The notes beneath the pieces were generated by a model. The model was given only the letters and a program-made list of their open reading frames with translations. It was not told the DNA's origin and did not search any database. A stretch of 64,000 bases of DNA from Cycas panzhihuaensis (lineage: Eukaryota > Cycadophyta). Both the position numbers and the translations under genes were made by a program. Positions 22,621 to 34,020 of the stretch are shown here, one piece after another. Position 1 is the stretch's first letter, and the number at the start of each line of letters is the position of its first letter. The stretch spans positions 233,313,741 through 233,377,740 of the forward strand of contig CM041465.1 in NCBI GenBank assembly GCA_023213395.1, written 5' to 3'.

Positions 22621-23899
22621 AATGGAGGTCTCAATAGGGCAAATCTAGGAAAAGAGTGTTGACAAGGTCGATGGATGAAAAGGACTCAACACAAGGAAGC
22701 AATTATGGGGGACTCGAGCAACCATCAATAGGGGTTGTAAAGGATAAGAGGACCTAAGGGTGAGGCTACCCAAGGATGAGGAAACTGATCTGGCAGATGG
22801 GAAGGAAACAACAGTGAAAATACCCCTCTAGGGTCGTAGAGGCCACTAAAGGAAGCGAGACACAGTCCTAGATAGAGAGGACACTTCCTTTGGGAGTCCC
22901 AGAGGGATGAACATGTAGAAAAAATGGGTTCAAGATGGTGAAATGAGCAAGATGAGGATAAACTTAGGTATATATAGAGATGGCACGAAAATCAAGGAAG
23001 AAGGGACATCACAAGACTAAAAGGAGATGCCATAAATGCACTAGGAGGGTAAGAAGGAAAGAGGACCATGAAGGAAAAATGGAAGATGGGCCCAAAAGGA
23101 AAAGGTAATCAGAGAAGAGAGATGGTCCCAAGGGCTTTCGCAGTGAAAGAAATAGAGGAGGTACCCATCGAGACCCCTACCTATACAAGGAAAGCTTGGC
23201 GAAAATAGAATTCATTTTCACAGGCTCACGATCAATTCAGAGCCCTTCTCCTTATGCAACAGAGCACTGCCTGACTTTGGAGGCATGTAGGGGGAGATCA
23301 GACCATTGGATTAGGACATGGAGATAATCAGTAGGACCCAGGAGACAAGATGGCGCTAGCCAGGCTGGATCTAGTGAGTGGATCATACCTTATCCCACCC
23401 ATTTCGTTGTTTGAATTTGATAAGTTTTTTATGGTTTTTCAAGTAGTTTTTAGCCCCTTATGAGAAAATTGGAGTCTCTTGGAACCTAAATTAGGCCCAG
23501 AGAGAGGGGGGACTAGGGCATTAAGTAACCCTAGTCCTAGTGGGCCTGAGTATGGCATACTCTAGAAAAATTTAGGGTTTTTTTGGGTGGAAAACCCCCC
23601 TTTATATGGGGGTGTTATTAGCCTCGTGACAGAGATCGCGGTGCCACAAACTTTTCCCTGGGGCTGCTACATGCTAGAAACTTAGCAGGGCCCTATGCTA
23701 AACTCTATGGTACTATGGAGTTTAGTGCAGTGCGAAGGTAGACCAACTGAAAAAAGTAAAGAATAGCCTGAAGGAGTGCTAAACTCAACCAGGAGAGGGT
23801 GAGGGGCAGTCTTAAATGTAGGCAAGTATAGAGGAGTTATGACTAGTTCTTGGGGTGCTTGGCAAGCAGTTATCATGGTAGACAATTACGAAAACATTC
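22621..23899. other. Gypsy-C interior, no gene recognised
   Basis: No RT or integrase motif was readable on either strand. A TATA-like GTATATATAGAG lies near 22968 on the plus strand, and short C-run/G-run inverted repeats near 23600. No function assigned. Confidence 0.35.
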
Positions 23900-25150
23900 G
23901 CATGGTGATGATGAGCTCTATAGAGATGATGTCTTGTGGAGATTGATGGACACTAGGGAGATGTGGCCTGCTGAAGGTCATCAGGATGCCACAATATGCT
24001 TCAGACTAGCATCTACTAATTAACATCATCTCGTACTGGCATCGTAGGTGACATGTGTTTCACCTCCCCTAGGTAGGGGATATTATCATCACACCAAGAT
24101 ATATACAGACGATCCTAGGAGTACCAGCAGTAGGAGCACCGATGTCATTAGGGCCATTACTTAGTAATGATGCCACACACAGGGAGGCTTCCATTTTCTT
24201 CATAGGATAGGACAGGTGGGAGAGGAGAGAGATACCTGTTTAGAGCATGGTTATGTCGCAGATTCTTCAAGTGAGAAAGTTGATCACAGTATGCATTTCG
24301 TTCCGGATATCCTAGAAACAAAACTATAGAGACATACCCAACAAATGGATGGAGATAGTGAGGATATGTGGGGCTAGGGAGAGGATGGACTGGGTCACTT
24401 TGATAGCAACAAACTTGATTGCCCAATTAGACACCATCAAGGTGACCAGGAGAGAAGGTTTTTCATACAACACATTATTGTAGTACTAGTTTTTCTATAA
24501 CTTCAAAGCAGTGACACTGGCAGGAGGGCCACACCCAATCCCAGCGTGAGCTCCTATGGTTCACAAGTGGTAGACTCAGTTCAGGGGGATCGAGGATCAG
24601 GCACACATCTGATGCTTAATGGAGGCTACATCACTAGACCTCCTCACCATGGTAGATTACATGGCAGACCCATATAGAGGGGTGAGGTGGGAAAGTGATG
24701 ATGAGATAGGCAAAGTAGGAGGAGACAAAGGTGGCCCTCGAGGAGATGATGATGATGATGGTGATAATGGGGTGATAGGGTAGGCCCATCAGGAATGGTA
24801 GGTAGCGAGGCAGGTCTGTTAGGGTCTGCAAAAGGAGAGGCAGGACCTTCAGGAATCACAGGAGGTGAGGCGGGCCCTTCAAGAGCTACAGGGAGAGGTA
24901 AGCCACCACAGACGCTAGTCGAGAGACTAAGGATATGGGAGAGCCCGAGTAGTGGCAGCAGCCATAACTGAGGAGGGTGGAGGCGATGCTCCAGCAAGAT
25001 AGGCTATTGGCGAGGTGGTACTAGAGGAGGAGGAGGTACCAACAACTAGGGGAGATCCTGAGGAGGAGGTGGTCATCCAATTCAAGGAGTCGGCAGTCCT
25101 AGGAGGTGAGACACTACCTTTCCCTATCATCTTTTGATCACCAGGCATTC
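23900..25150 (+). pseudogene. Plant-mobile-domain-like (or Transposase_32-like) sequence, antisense in Gypsy-C
   Basis: The plus strand, opposite to the element, reads VGDIIITPRYIQTILGVP at about 24078-24131. This matches the pattern of plant mobile domain or 'putative plant transposon' proteins (hydrophobic, G, ITxxxIxxxLGVP). Further on come MDWVTLIATNLIAQLD at about 24386-24433 and an acidic, Asp/Glu/Gly-rich tail (24690-25130). The order and spacing recur in a second copy at 49170-50030. Stops interrupt the frame. Such domains are known both as host proteins and as cargo of plant transposons. Which of the two families it belongs to cannot be settled by eye. Confidence 0.5.
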
Positions 25151-27150
25151 TATGAATTAATTTTGATCTTCAACCCATTCTACCGATTCTCTTGTTGATG
25201 CATTCATTGGGTTCAAAAAGGTCAAACATCTTTCTCAATCTAAAATACTGCTCTCAACTGTCTCTTTGTTAATAAAGACTGTGACTTTAATGATAAAAAT
25301 CTATATTCTATGCTAGTTAAAACTATTATATATAGCCACTCGTTATAAATGTCTCTGAACCATGAACCTAATGGTTTAGATGATACTATAATCTAACACT
25401 TATAGCTTAAGATATGGGAAAAAATGTTCAGGTACTCTCTTATAAAAACAAACTTAAAAAAATAAAAGAATTTTCTTAAGCCCCTTTCAAGATAGGACCC
25501 TTAGTCACCTATAACCCTCGTGAGACCAACTGCTACTTGGTCAAGGCAGACTCTAATAAAATTTTAAAGATGATTAAATTTCTTAACTTTATGGAGAAAT
25601 ATACATAAAATTTTCATAAGTTTCTTAGTAACCTCTCTCTGAATCTTCCCGTTAGTGGTAGCTCTAATTAATTCACTGATTTTACTTTATGTGGAGTAAT
25701 TATGTGACTAGCTCATTAATGAGGGTTATGCCCATTTATAGACTCCTCTAGCTAATACCAGGTCTTCATTATCTTGACTAGGTTTTCACTCACCTTTACA
25801 ATATCTTTGATGATGAGGTCAAGAGTTCATTTCTCCTGTGGGTTGTTTACTTCTTTCATGTGGCCACCTACTCATGACTAAGGTTGTCTCATCATCCTTT
25901 GAAGACATCACTTAAATTTTCACTGTATGGCCTCCTTTTTTCTGAAGTCTCAATGTCTTGGGTTTTACTCCATAGAATACTTCTTCCAAATGGCATAATT
26001 GTCTAATTTTTTACTTGATCTCTAAAGAATACTTACTCCTCCTACTCCTCTTTCTCCTTTAGGATCGTCATTGGTCGTGTAATGGGAAAATGATCATAGA
26101 AGTTCCATTTGTTGAAGGGTCTAGGCCCAACACAAGCATGACCACTATAAGCTTATTTGCTTGGTGAGCAAGTTGTACTATACACATAGGTTATCCCTTT
26201 CTTGACTGTAGCAAAGGGAAGGGCCAAATCTTTGAGGTGTCAGTCAGAAAAGACTCTTGGAGGAGAAGCAGCCAAGCTCATTCCTTGGTCATGCTTTCTG
26301 GGCTAGTCCCAAAGTAGTGTTTTCTAGCCAAATAAAGGACTTGGGGTTTATTTCTATATTCTATAGTATTGCAATTTATACTTATATAAATCTATATCTA
26401 TACTTATGCTATGGTTGGCATTCTTCTAGGTGTGCCAATACTTATAGTTTACTCTTTATGTTGTTGACCATGTAACCTCCTAATATGCATCGACACCCAC
26501 TACAACAGATATCGTGAATTTCTTCTAGCACCCCTTGACCTAGACCTAGCCATATGAGATGTGATTCTACTATTTTATTTTTGCTATTATATATATTTTT
26601 TATTTTCTTATTTTTCCTCTCTGATGTGACTTCATCGACCATAAAATGCAAGTCTAGAATGATATTTTAATCTTTTGACCTAGGTAATGACTTCAATATC
26701 TCGAACTTGGTTTTATAGTAATAGATTCTATGACTTTCTCATGGGAGCACAGTTCAAATATCATTCTCCCTTGTTACCAGCATCCTTCTATGTGTATCCT
26801 CCTATGAAGAGATGGGTATAAACATTGGTATCTATGCATATGATGGCCACAACTTCTTGTTGAATCATAATATTATTTCACAACAATGGTGTTCTTTCTT
26901 TTTTAGCACAGTTTAGCTAGGTATTAGTGGGATCTAAGGAATCAAAGTAGACCTGCACCTCAATGTTTCTACCCCAAATTCACTTTAGTTCTTACACGAC
27001 TCTGATATCAATTGAAGCAAACCAAAATAATAAAGTAGTTGATCATCCTTCAAACCCTAGCCATGAAGATGGCTCTAGCTTATTTGATTCCCTATCTTTG
27101 CTCAGTGAAATTTGACTGGATGGGTGATGATCCATATCAAAAACATATGC
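25151..27150. other. Gypsy-C leader side, no gene recognised
   Basis: This should hold the 5' untranslated region and gag of the minus-oriented element, but no gag motif was readable. At 27001 a degenerate copy of the primer-site/LTR junction occurs (TCTGATATCAATTGAAGC). Confidence 0.4.
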
Positions 27151-27160
27151 TCTGATACCA
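27151..27160 (-). other. Primer-binding site, tRNA-iMet type (Gypsy-C)
   Basis: The minus strand reads TGGTATCAGA, complementary to initiator-methionine tRNA, two bases beyond the LTR end. This fixes the orientation of the element. Confidence 0.85.
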
Positions 27161-27162
27161 AT

Positions 27163-27661
27163 TGTAGTGAGCCCAAAATAATACAACAAACAGAAGCTTT
27201 ATTTCCAATAGATAATAATATGTATTCCGAGCATATCATAGTAATTCATAATAATAAATTTCATATGTTCACAATATATATGATATAATTGTAGTAGAAA
27301 AACCTCATAAATAGCATTCAACAAAGATAACAATATCATAGATAAATGATAGGTGATGATATTAAAATAATAGCACCTGATACAAAATATTTGATAGCAT
27401 TGACAAACCCTCTTTAAGGCAAGAGCGACCCTCTAATAGGCATGAGGCCATTATCCCTTCATAATAGAAATTCTCTAAGATGATTTTCAAATAAGGGTGG
27501 CCTCTTTATTTATAGCCAACATTATAATTTTCCCTCCAAAAAATTGACTTTATAATAAAATAATTTAAATGATTCTTCTTTTAATTCCTCTAAAAATTAA
27601 CTTCACCATAATAAATTCTTCATATAAAACTAACTTTTTCTTTTATTTTAGGAATACTATA
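27163..27661 (-). repeat. 5' LTR of Gypsy-C
   Basis: 499-bp partner of 17175-17673. On the minus strand it starts TATAGT (canonical TGTAGT with one G-to-A change) and ends ACTACA. Confidence 0.85.
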
Positions 27662-27689
27662 GAGATTATCAACTCCTCTCCCCTTTTTT

Positions 27690-29640
27690 TATTAGCATTG
27701 AAACCCCTAATTATGTCCTACGAAGGATAATTATCCATTAATGCCATGCTTGCCTATATGCTCTAAGAGCTAAGTATTTATGCCCTTGAGCCCATTCCTT
27801 AGAAATGCATAGGATATAATGGTGTCTCTAAGGCCCCTCCTAGGACGATTATCATCCCCCTTACCCTTAAAGATAAGATTGTCCTTACTAAGATTACTAT
27901 ATTGGATATTTATATGGATTACAACCTCCTTCTAAGGAGGCTATGGCTTAACCAAATAGAGGCTATTTATTCCACTCTTTAAGGACAAATTAAATTTACT
28001 TACAATAGAAAAGTTCATATTATGTGATGCCATGAGTGGGGCTAATTTTCCCTCTAATTATTCATATAAGCCATTTTTTATAATGGGAAGAATTAAGAAG
28101 AATTAGGTCCTTTATTCTAGGATGAAATACCTAAGTTTGATCAAGACCCAACCCCTCTTAAGTTAGGGATGGTTTACTTTACACTTATAGGAGTTGGCTA
28201 CTATAACTATATAGGTGTATTGGATGACCTAAGTCTAACAATGGTATGCTATAGACTCAAGTAGTTCACATGCTTTAAGAGAGACAAAAGTGGTCCCTAC
28301 TATATTAGTCCATAAACTAAGCCACCCTTTACTTCCTTATCTTGTAATATAAACCCTTTACTAGATTCATCCCTTTATGATAAACCCTCTATTCATGACC
28401 CTCCTCTTTTTTAAGTATCAGTCCACATAGAAGTCATAGATAATGTGGATTACTTTGAGAATGACAAGGCTCTCTTTGAGTGCTTAGTGGGGTCTACTTT
28501 TAATGTTTCCTTAAACTACCATAAATTAGGGTTTCAAAAATGCCTTGTTGTAGACTCTTTATTAGTTGATCCTCATTCAAGGAGTGCCACCTCAAATCCT
28601 CCCATTGAATAAGCCCCTCTCTAGTTTAAGGAGGGAAATGCCTTGCTTATGGGAGAGACCATAGACATTACCATTTCTCTTAGGAAAGTCATTAAAGTTG
28701 GAGAAAAATCTACTCTAAAGAAATTGTTCAGTTCCATAATATTTAAGCATGGGATTATACCAATATGACATGTATTGGCTCTAGTGTTATCACATACAAC
28801 ATTACCACCTATCTAGGTGCTAAGCCTATTAGGCATAAACAATGCTATCTTCACCCTCAGATATCAATGACCATGAATATAGAAGTAAAGAAGCTCCATT
28901 ATGCTAGCCTAATCAAATTCATAGACTATCCTAACAAGGTCTCTAACATTATTCGAATGATTAAGAAGAATGGGATGATTTGTATTTGTATTGATTTCTG
29001 TGATATTAATAATGCTTGTCCTAAGGATAATTTCCCCCAACCTTTCACCAATCAAATCATTGAACTAATGATAGGATTTGAAGACATATTCCTTATGAAT
29101 GGTTTCTCCAATTATAATCAAATTTAAATATCCCCTAAGGAATATTCTAAGATGATATTTACTACCCCCTGGGGCACTTTTCGCTATAAAGAAATGCCCT
29201 TTGGCCTTAAAAATACCGGTTCCATGTACTAACCTACCATGCATTTTATTTTCTATGATCTCATTAATAAAATCCTTGAAGTCTATATGGATGACTTTCG
29301 TGGGGTCTCCTACAAGTGAGCTAACCATCTCATAGCCCTTAGGCAGATCTTCTTGAAGTATTATTAATATTATATTAGCCTAAACCTATACAAATTTATT
29401 TTACCATCATTGTTGGCAATTTTTTTAGATTTATTGTCTTAAAAGAGGGGATTAAAGTTAACCCTAAGAAGGTTAAGGCCATCCTTGAGATTGCCCCTCC
29501 TTAGACCTAGACTAAAATTAAATTATTTCTAAGAAGACTTGGATTCCTCTAATAGTTCTTGACAAATTTTATCATAAATGCTAAGCTACTTACAAGCCTC
29601 CTCAAGAAGGGAGTTAAATGTGGATGAGTGGTGGGAGAGA
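27690..29640 (+). pseudogene. Ty3/Gypsy protease and reverse transcriptase fragment (Gypsy-D)
   Basis: A protease-like part near 27890-27960 (TILDIYMDYNLLLRR) is similar to one in Gypsy-E. The longest clean frame, 28765-29127, contains IRMIKKNGMICICIDFCD, NNACPKDNFPQP and NGFSNYNQI. It continues past a stop with TTPWGTFRYKEMPFGLKN and VYMDDF near 29285, the RT active site. PKD.FP.P with MPFGLKN is characteristic of Tat-like plant Gypsy RT. No LTR of its own is identified; the left edge abuts Gypsy-C. It may be the 5' part of a rearranged relative of Gypsy-E, which lacks RT. Confidence 0.85.
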
Positions 29641-30927
29641 ATGAGTAAAATGCTTTCTCACAATAGACTAGAAGAGTGAGGGGGACTTAAGCAAATAAGG
29701 GAATAAGCATAAAGCCCCCATGGGGTGCTCATATATCTCATATTCATGGATGCAAGGAAAATATTACTTGTTTGGCTAGTTATGACTAAGGGTAATATGG
29801 CATGTATGTAATGTACCAAGTAAAGATCAAAACCACATAAGAAAAGAGCAATGCTAATTGCCAACAAAAGAGAAAAAATAGTGTAATTAGCTAGATGAGA
29901 GGCAAGTATGCAACAATCTATAAAGAGTGCTAAACAAAACAAAGCTAGCAAAAGATGAGATAAAATCAATTAACCTATGCTAATTTCCTTTAAAGGACCA
30001 AACAACACATAAAATCCCCCATGGTATAAGGGGACTAATTTAGCATGAGTGTCTACAACTCATATGCAATCTACTTGGCTAACCTATAAAATCTACAACC
30101 TCCAAGCTACTGACCTATCCCAATCCCCTAACTCCTACTTGACCTAATACGTCATACTTAATCTAAGAGAGAAAGGAAGGGACTGCCCTGAGTGAGAGGC
30201 CTAAAGGAATTAAGACCATAGGATAGATTTTCTAATGGATAAGTTACTAGGGACTTGTCAATACCAGTGATGGATCTAACATGAATGCAAGAGTGGCCTG
30301 ATAGTGCTCTCATCTAATTCCAATAAGCCTCAATCTCTATGAGGGTGAAGGAAGATAAAGGTCACCACTTTCAATAGGAGATATGAAGTTCACTAATTGT
30401 CCATACTCCACATATTAGCATATGGAAAAGATAGGTGCCCTTTGACTACCTATTTAGAATATGGATTAGAGATTCGCACTTAAAGGCATAAGACAACCCC
30501 TCTCAACCAGTAATGACACCCTAGTAGAGAGAAAACTACCCCCCTTCTTTAATGGAAAGAAGGGTATTATCATAAAGATCACTAAAGAAGTAGATAATTA
30601 GACACCTAATGCAACTAAGATACACTTTCAATTACATGAAAACAATACCAAATCCTAACTAATCAAAAGCAAATATAGCCTCATGGATTTGAGGACTTGC
30701 AATAAGTATGACCCTCTCCTTTATTTGGCTTCTAAAAAATGGATACACACCACAAAAATAGGGTGCATAATGTAATGTAAGATGTAAAATAAAAAGAGTT
30801 CTTTTTATCCCTTTCTTTTTTATAATTTTTTTTCTCTTTCAAAATGAAAAACAAAACCTATGAGCAAGAGTACAAAACAAGACAAACAAGCATGTACAAG
30901 AAAGCAAGTAAACTAGCAATTCTCTAC
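29641..30927. other. Unassigned sequence between Gypsy-D and Gypsy-E
   Basis: No domain, LTR boundary or RNA gene recognised. A T/A-rich low-complexity patch lies at 30795-30850. Confidence 0.4.
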
Positions 30928-33900
30928 TATTTCCTGCCTATCGAGAATGGATGAAGGTGTCATCACATAGGTAAGTTCAGGTATATATTCTATCCCTTAC
31001 TCTCTGTTATATTCTTCATAACCATTATATTATATAATATTTGTATGATTGCTTGAATGCTTGGATCGATTGCTTGATCCCCTTGCTTGTGTATGTTTCT
31101 ACTTATGACAACCAGGACTCTAGTCTAATGGCACTATTAAGCTCCCACGGTAAATCCCCAATTGGAAATAGGCCCCTCACATGCTTCTATAACTGAGTTT
31201 AGGTGAATCTTGACTCATTTATATTTTCTTGTAGCATCCTCCCCCTTTTTATTATGACTTATCTATCCTTCAGACTACTAAGGATAGTTCATGGAGGTTT
31301 TTAGTGGAAAGATGCCCTTCATAACTTATACTTTATGAGATTTTCTTGTTTGTTTCATTGATATTCCTTGTCTGGGATTAGTTTGCATATTGCCATCCTT
31401 GATTACCATCATTTCATTGAGTTCTGACTTGTTTTGATGTGTCTCTCATGGGTTTCCACTAGTTTTTAATTTATAGAATGACCTAGATCTAATTTACAAA
31501 CCTTAGGGAGATATTTTAGGCCCCCAAAAAGGAATCCCCCTACTATTTTGTTATTTTTTTATTAGTATTTATTAATTTCTATTGGAATTTACTATTTTGT
31601 TGTCGCATTGCTCTAATATTTGTACACCACAAATGTATCTGTGGCACCATGAATGAATTCAAAGTATGACTATTAGGCTTTGGAATACAGCCAGAAAATA
31701 TCTAATCTTGAATTTAATACCCCTCTAATATGAGTTTCAACCCCGGGACTAGCCCAAACCGAGGCCTAATGGTTCCTAGAGGCCATTCAAACTCACAAAA
31801 ACTTAATTTAAAGTGATTATTGAGGATTCTTCATTTTTGACTCATCATTCAAGCAATCTTTTTCTCCTCTCTTGCATTCTAAGATAAGGTATGCAAAAAA
31901 CCAATTTTTGGCAAGTAAATGAAGGGGAAATCAATGGAAATCAATGCTTTAAGGGTAGGAGGACCTCCCCAAGCTAAAACTACAGCCAGGGAGACTTCTC
32001 TTCATCCATCAATCAAAGATTCTTCCCCAAAACACTTCATCCAACAACAAAAAACTCTCAATTCTCACCATCACTTTCTTCTCCTAAATGGGTAAGGCCA
32101 TTCTTGATTGTTTTCATTAAGGAATACCATTGTTTTACTTTATTTTTTCCATCATTTATCATGTCTTTTACTTATTTCTTTAGTCTAAAAGCAAAGAACA
32201 TATACATTTGATAAATTTACTTGGACAAACTTTGAAGGAAGCACCTCCTTCCTATTATTAAACCTTCATTTTACCAGCCAAACCATTTGTGAAAGGTAGG
32301 TGGAGACTTTTGGCTAGCCAAAGGAGTTTTTAGGGAGGATACTAGGCCCAAGTTCTAACTTTAGGGCCATCCTTCCATGTAGGCAATCCCCTCCCCTAAG
32401 CTACAAAATTTTCTACCATACACTAATGTTACTAGTGAAACATTTTCATTGGATAACCTATAACATACAATTGAAACTCCATATCTCATTCCTATTCCAA
32501 GATATTAGACTCAACATTTACCTAACTATGTGACCCTTTTATCATTTGGGAGATATTTACCCCATAAAGGAACTCCTCCATCCCAAGGCAACTCCCTCTT
32601 CCTTCACTCACACTCCTTTGATGTTTATATGGTGAGATTTTGAGCAAAAACTAATATTTGAATTTGTTTCATTATTATACATTGGAAACAAACATACTAA
32701 CAACATTTTTACATTTGTAAGAATATACATACATACATACATACATATATATATATATATATCTTTTACTTGTGGGAAGGTTTCTTTACCCTTATTGTAT
32801 AGGTGGAGGACCACTTTGTAAGCAAGGTGACATACTATACAAGGTAATATCATTTCATGCTTTAACAGAGTAATCGATATTTACTTCTATTTTATTTCTT
32901 TCTTTTCCTTTTGTTCTTGCATTTGTTGAATTAGAATTTGGGGAAGGTAAGGAAGCCCTTTTTCTTCTTCAATAACTTTCACAACAACAAAAGAGAACAA
33001 GTTGTCAGCGAAGGAGAAGCACGAAGAGCAGTTGTGCCACATCACCAAACATCGTAAAGTTGAGTGCACCTCATTAGACCTATTCTCCTCTTCCTCCCAT
33101 TCTTTTCCCAAAAGAAAGAATACAAAAGAAAAGTTGTTTCTTTCCTTTATACACACATATTGCATGTAAAAGAAAGGGCATAGTATAGATTGAAATGTAT
33201 CACCTCTCTTTTGCATTGAAAGGAAGATTTTGCATGCATGCACCCTTTCCTTTCCCTTAGCTTTATATTCACCAACGCATGTGAAAGGAATAAAAAGAGA
33301 ACATACTGAAAGTGTCCTACTTACATAGGTAGGAAACATAGTGTAATAAAAAATTACATATTACATGTTTCCTTATTACCTTATAAAGAAACTTCATTGA
33401 AAAGTGTTGGTTGCAACATTCTCTCATTACTTCTTTCTTGCATCCCAACCCTAACCTTTAAACAAAAAGAAAAAGGAGAGTGAGGGAGAACAATAGTGAT
33501 TTACATGCTTGTTATACAACCATTTTATTTTGTAAACTTTGTAACCATTGCATCATAAATAGAACTAACCTTATCATCCATTCTTCTTGCAACCAAAGAG
33601 GGACCTAAAACAAAACTTACATAATAAACCTACACCTAAAGGTAATCCTTCAAGTGAATATTAAACAATTGCGACCTATTGTCTCTTACCTTGCTCTTGT
33701 TTTGCCTCTTTTTCCAAAAGGAGCCTATCGCTCTTCCATTTTCCTTTCCAAAGGGGAATCCTTAAACCCTCCCTTCTCTCCAAGGATAGGAGAGCTTCGC
33801 TTAGGCTACTTAATAATCTGAGGATGTCGCCCCCTCTATTTATTTTCTCCATTATATCCTAACTACCTCAAACCCTTAAGTGTAGATCGATATCTATGCA

Positions 33901-34020
33901 TCATTATAGTTCCTTGAATCTGTACTCTAGTGCACAGATGCCCTTCAAGGGTAAACTTGACTCTCCTACACCTCTAAACCTTAGTACCTAGTTAAAGTGT
34001 AGTGGTCCTCATCACCCCCA
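30928..34020 (+). repeat. Left 3.1-kb LTR of Gypsy-E
   Basis: It matches 40255-41605 and 46395-47655 in the same order, with roughly 85-90% agreement by eye. It contains a short microsatellite at about 32718-32762 (CATA units then TA units) at the site that is hugely expanded in the sister copy. Open frames inside, such as minus 33339-32887, lie within this repeat and have a shortened counterpart in the sister copy; I do not consider them genes. Confidence 0.72.

Larger units (their letters stand above)
17175..27661 (-). mobile_element. Minus-oriented LTR retrotransposon with 499-bp LTRs (Gypsy-C)
   Basis: A 499-bp direct repeat (17175-17673 and 27163-27661) frames 9.5 kb. The complement of the tRNA-iMet primer site (TCTGATACCA, 27151-27160) lies two bases inside the right copy. 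Purines on the minus strand (complement of about 17674-17690) abut the left copy. Together these give a minus-strand element whose 5' LTR is on the right. A Ty3-type RNase H remnant at 22190-22620 is on the minus strand, but gag, RT and integrase were not readable. Flanking GAGTG and GAGAT are at best a decayed target duplication. Further nested insertions inside are possible. Confidence 0.75.

Noticed and set aside
24634-25148. Pro/Ser-rich and His-rich minus-strand frames
   Set aside because: They are the antisense of the acidic Asp/Glu/Gly-coding tail of the plus-strand domain; low complexity only.
32887-33339. 150-codon minus-strand frame, with a related shorter one at 46796-47002
   Set aside because: It lies inside the long Gypsy-E LTR, matches no family, and its counterpart in the sister LTR is broken; a repeat shadow rather than a gene.
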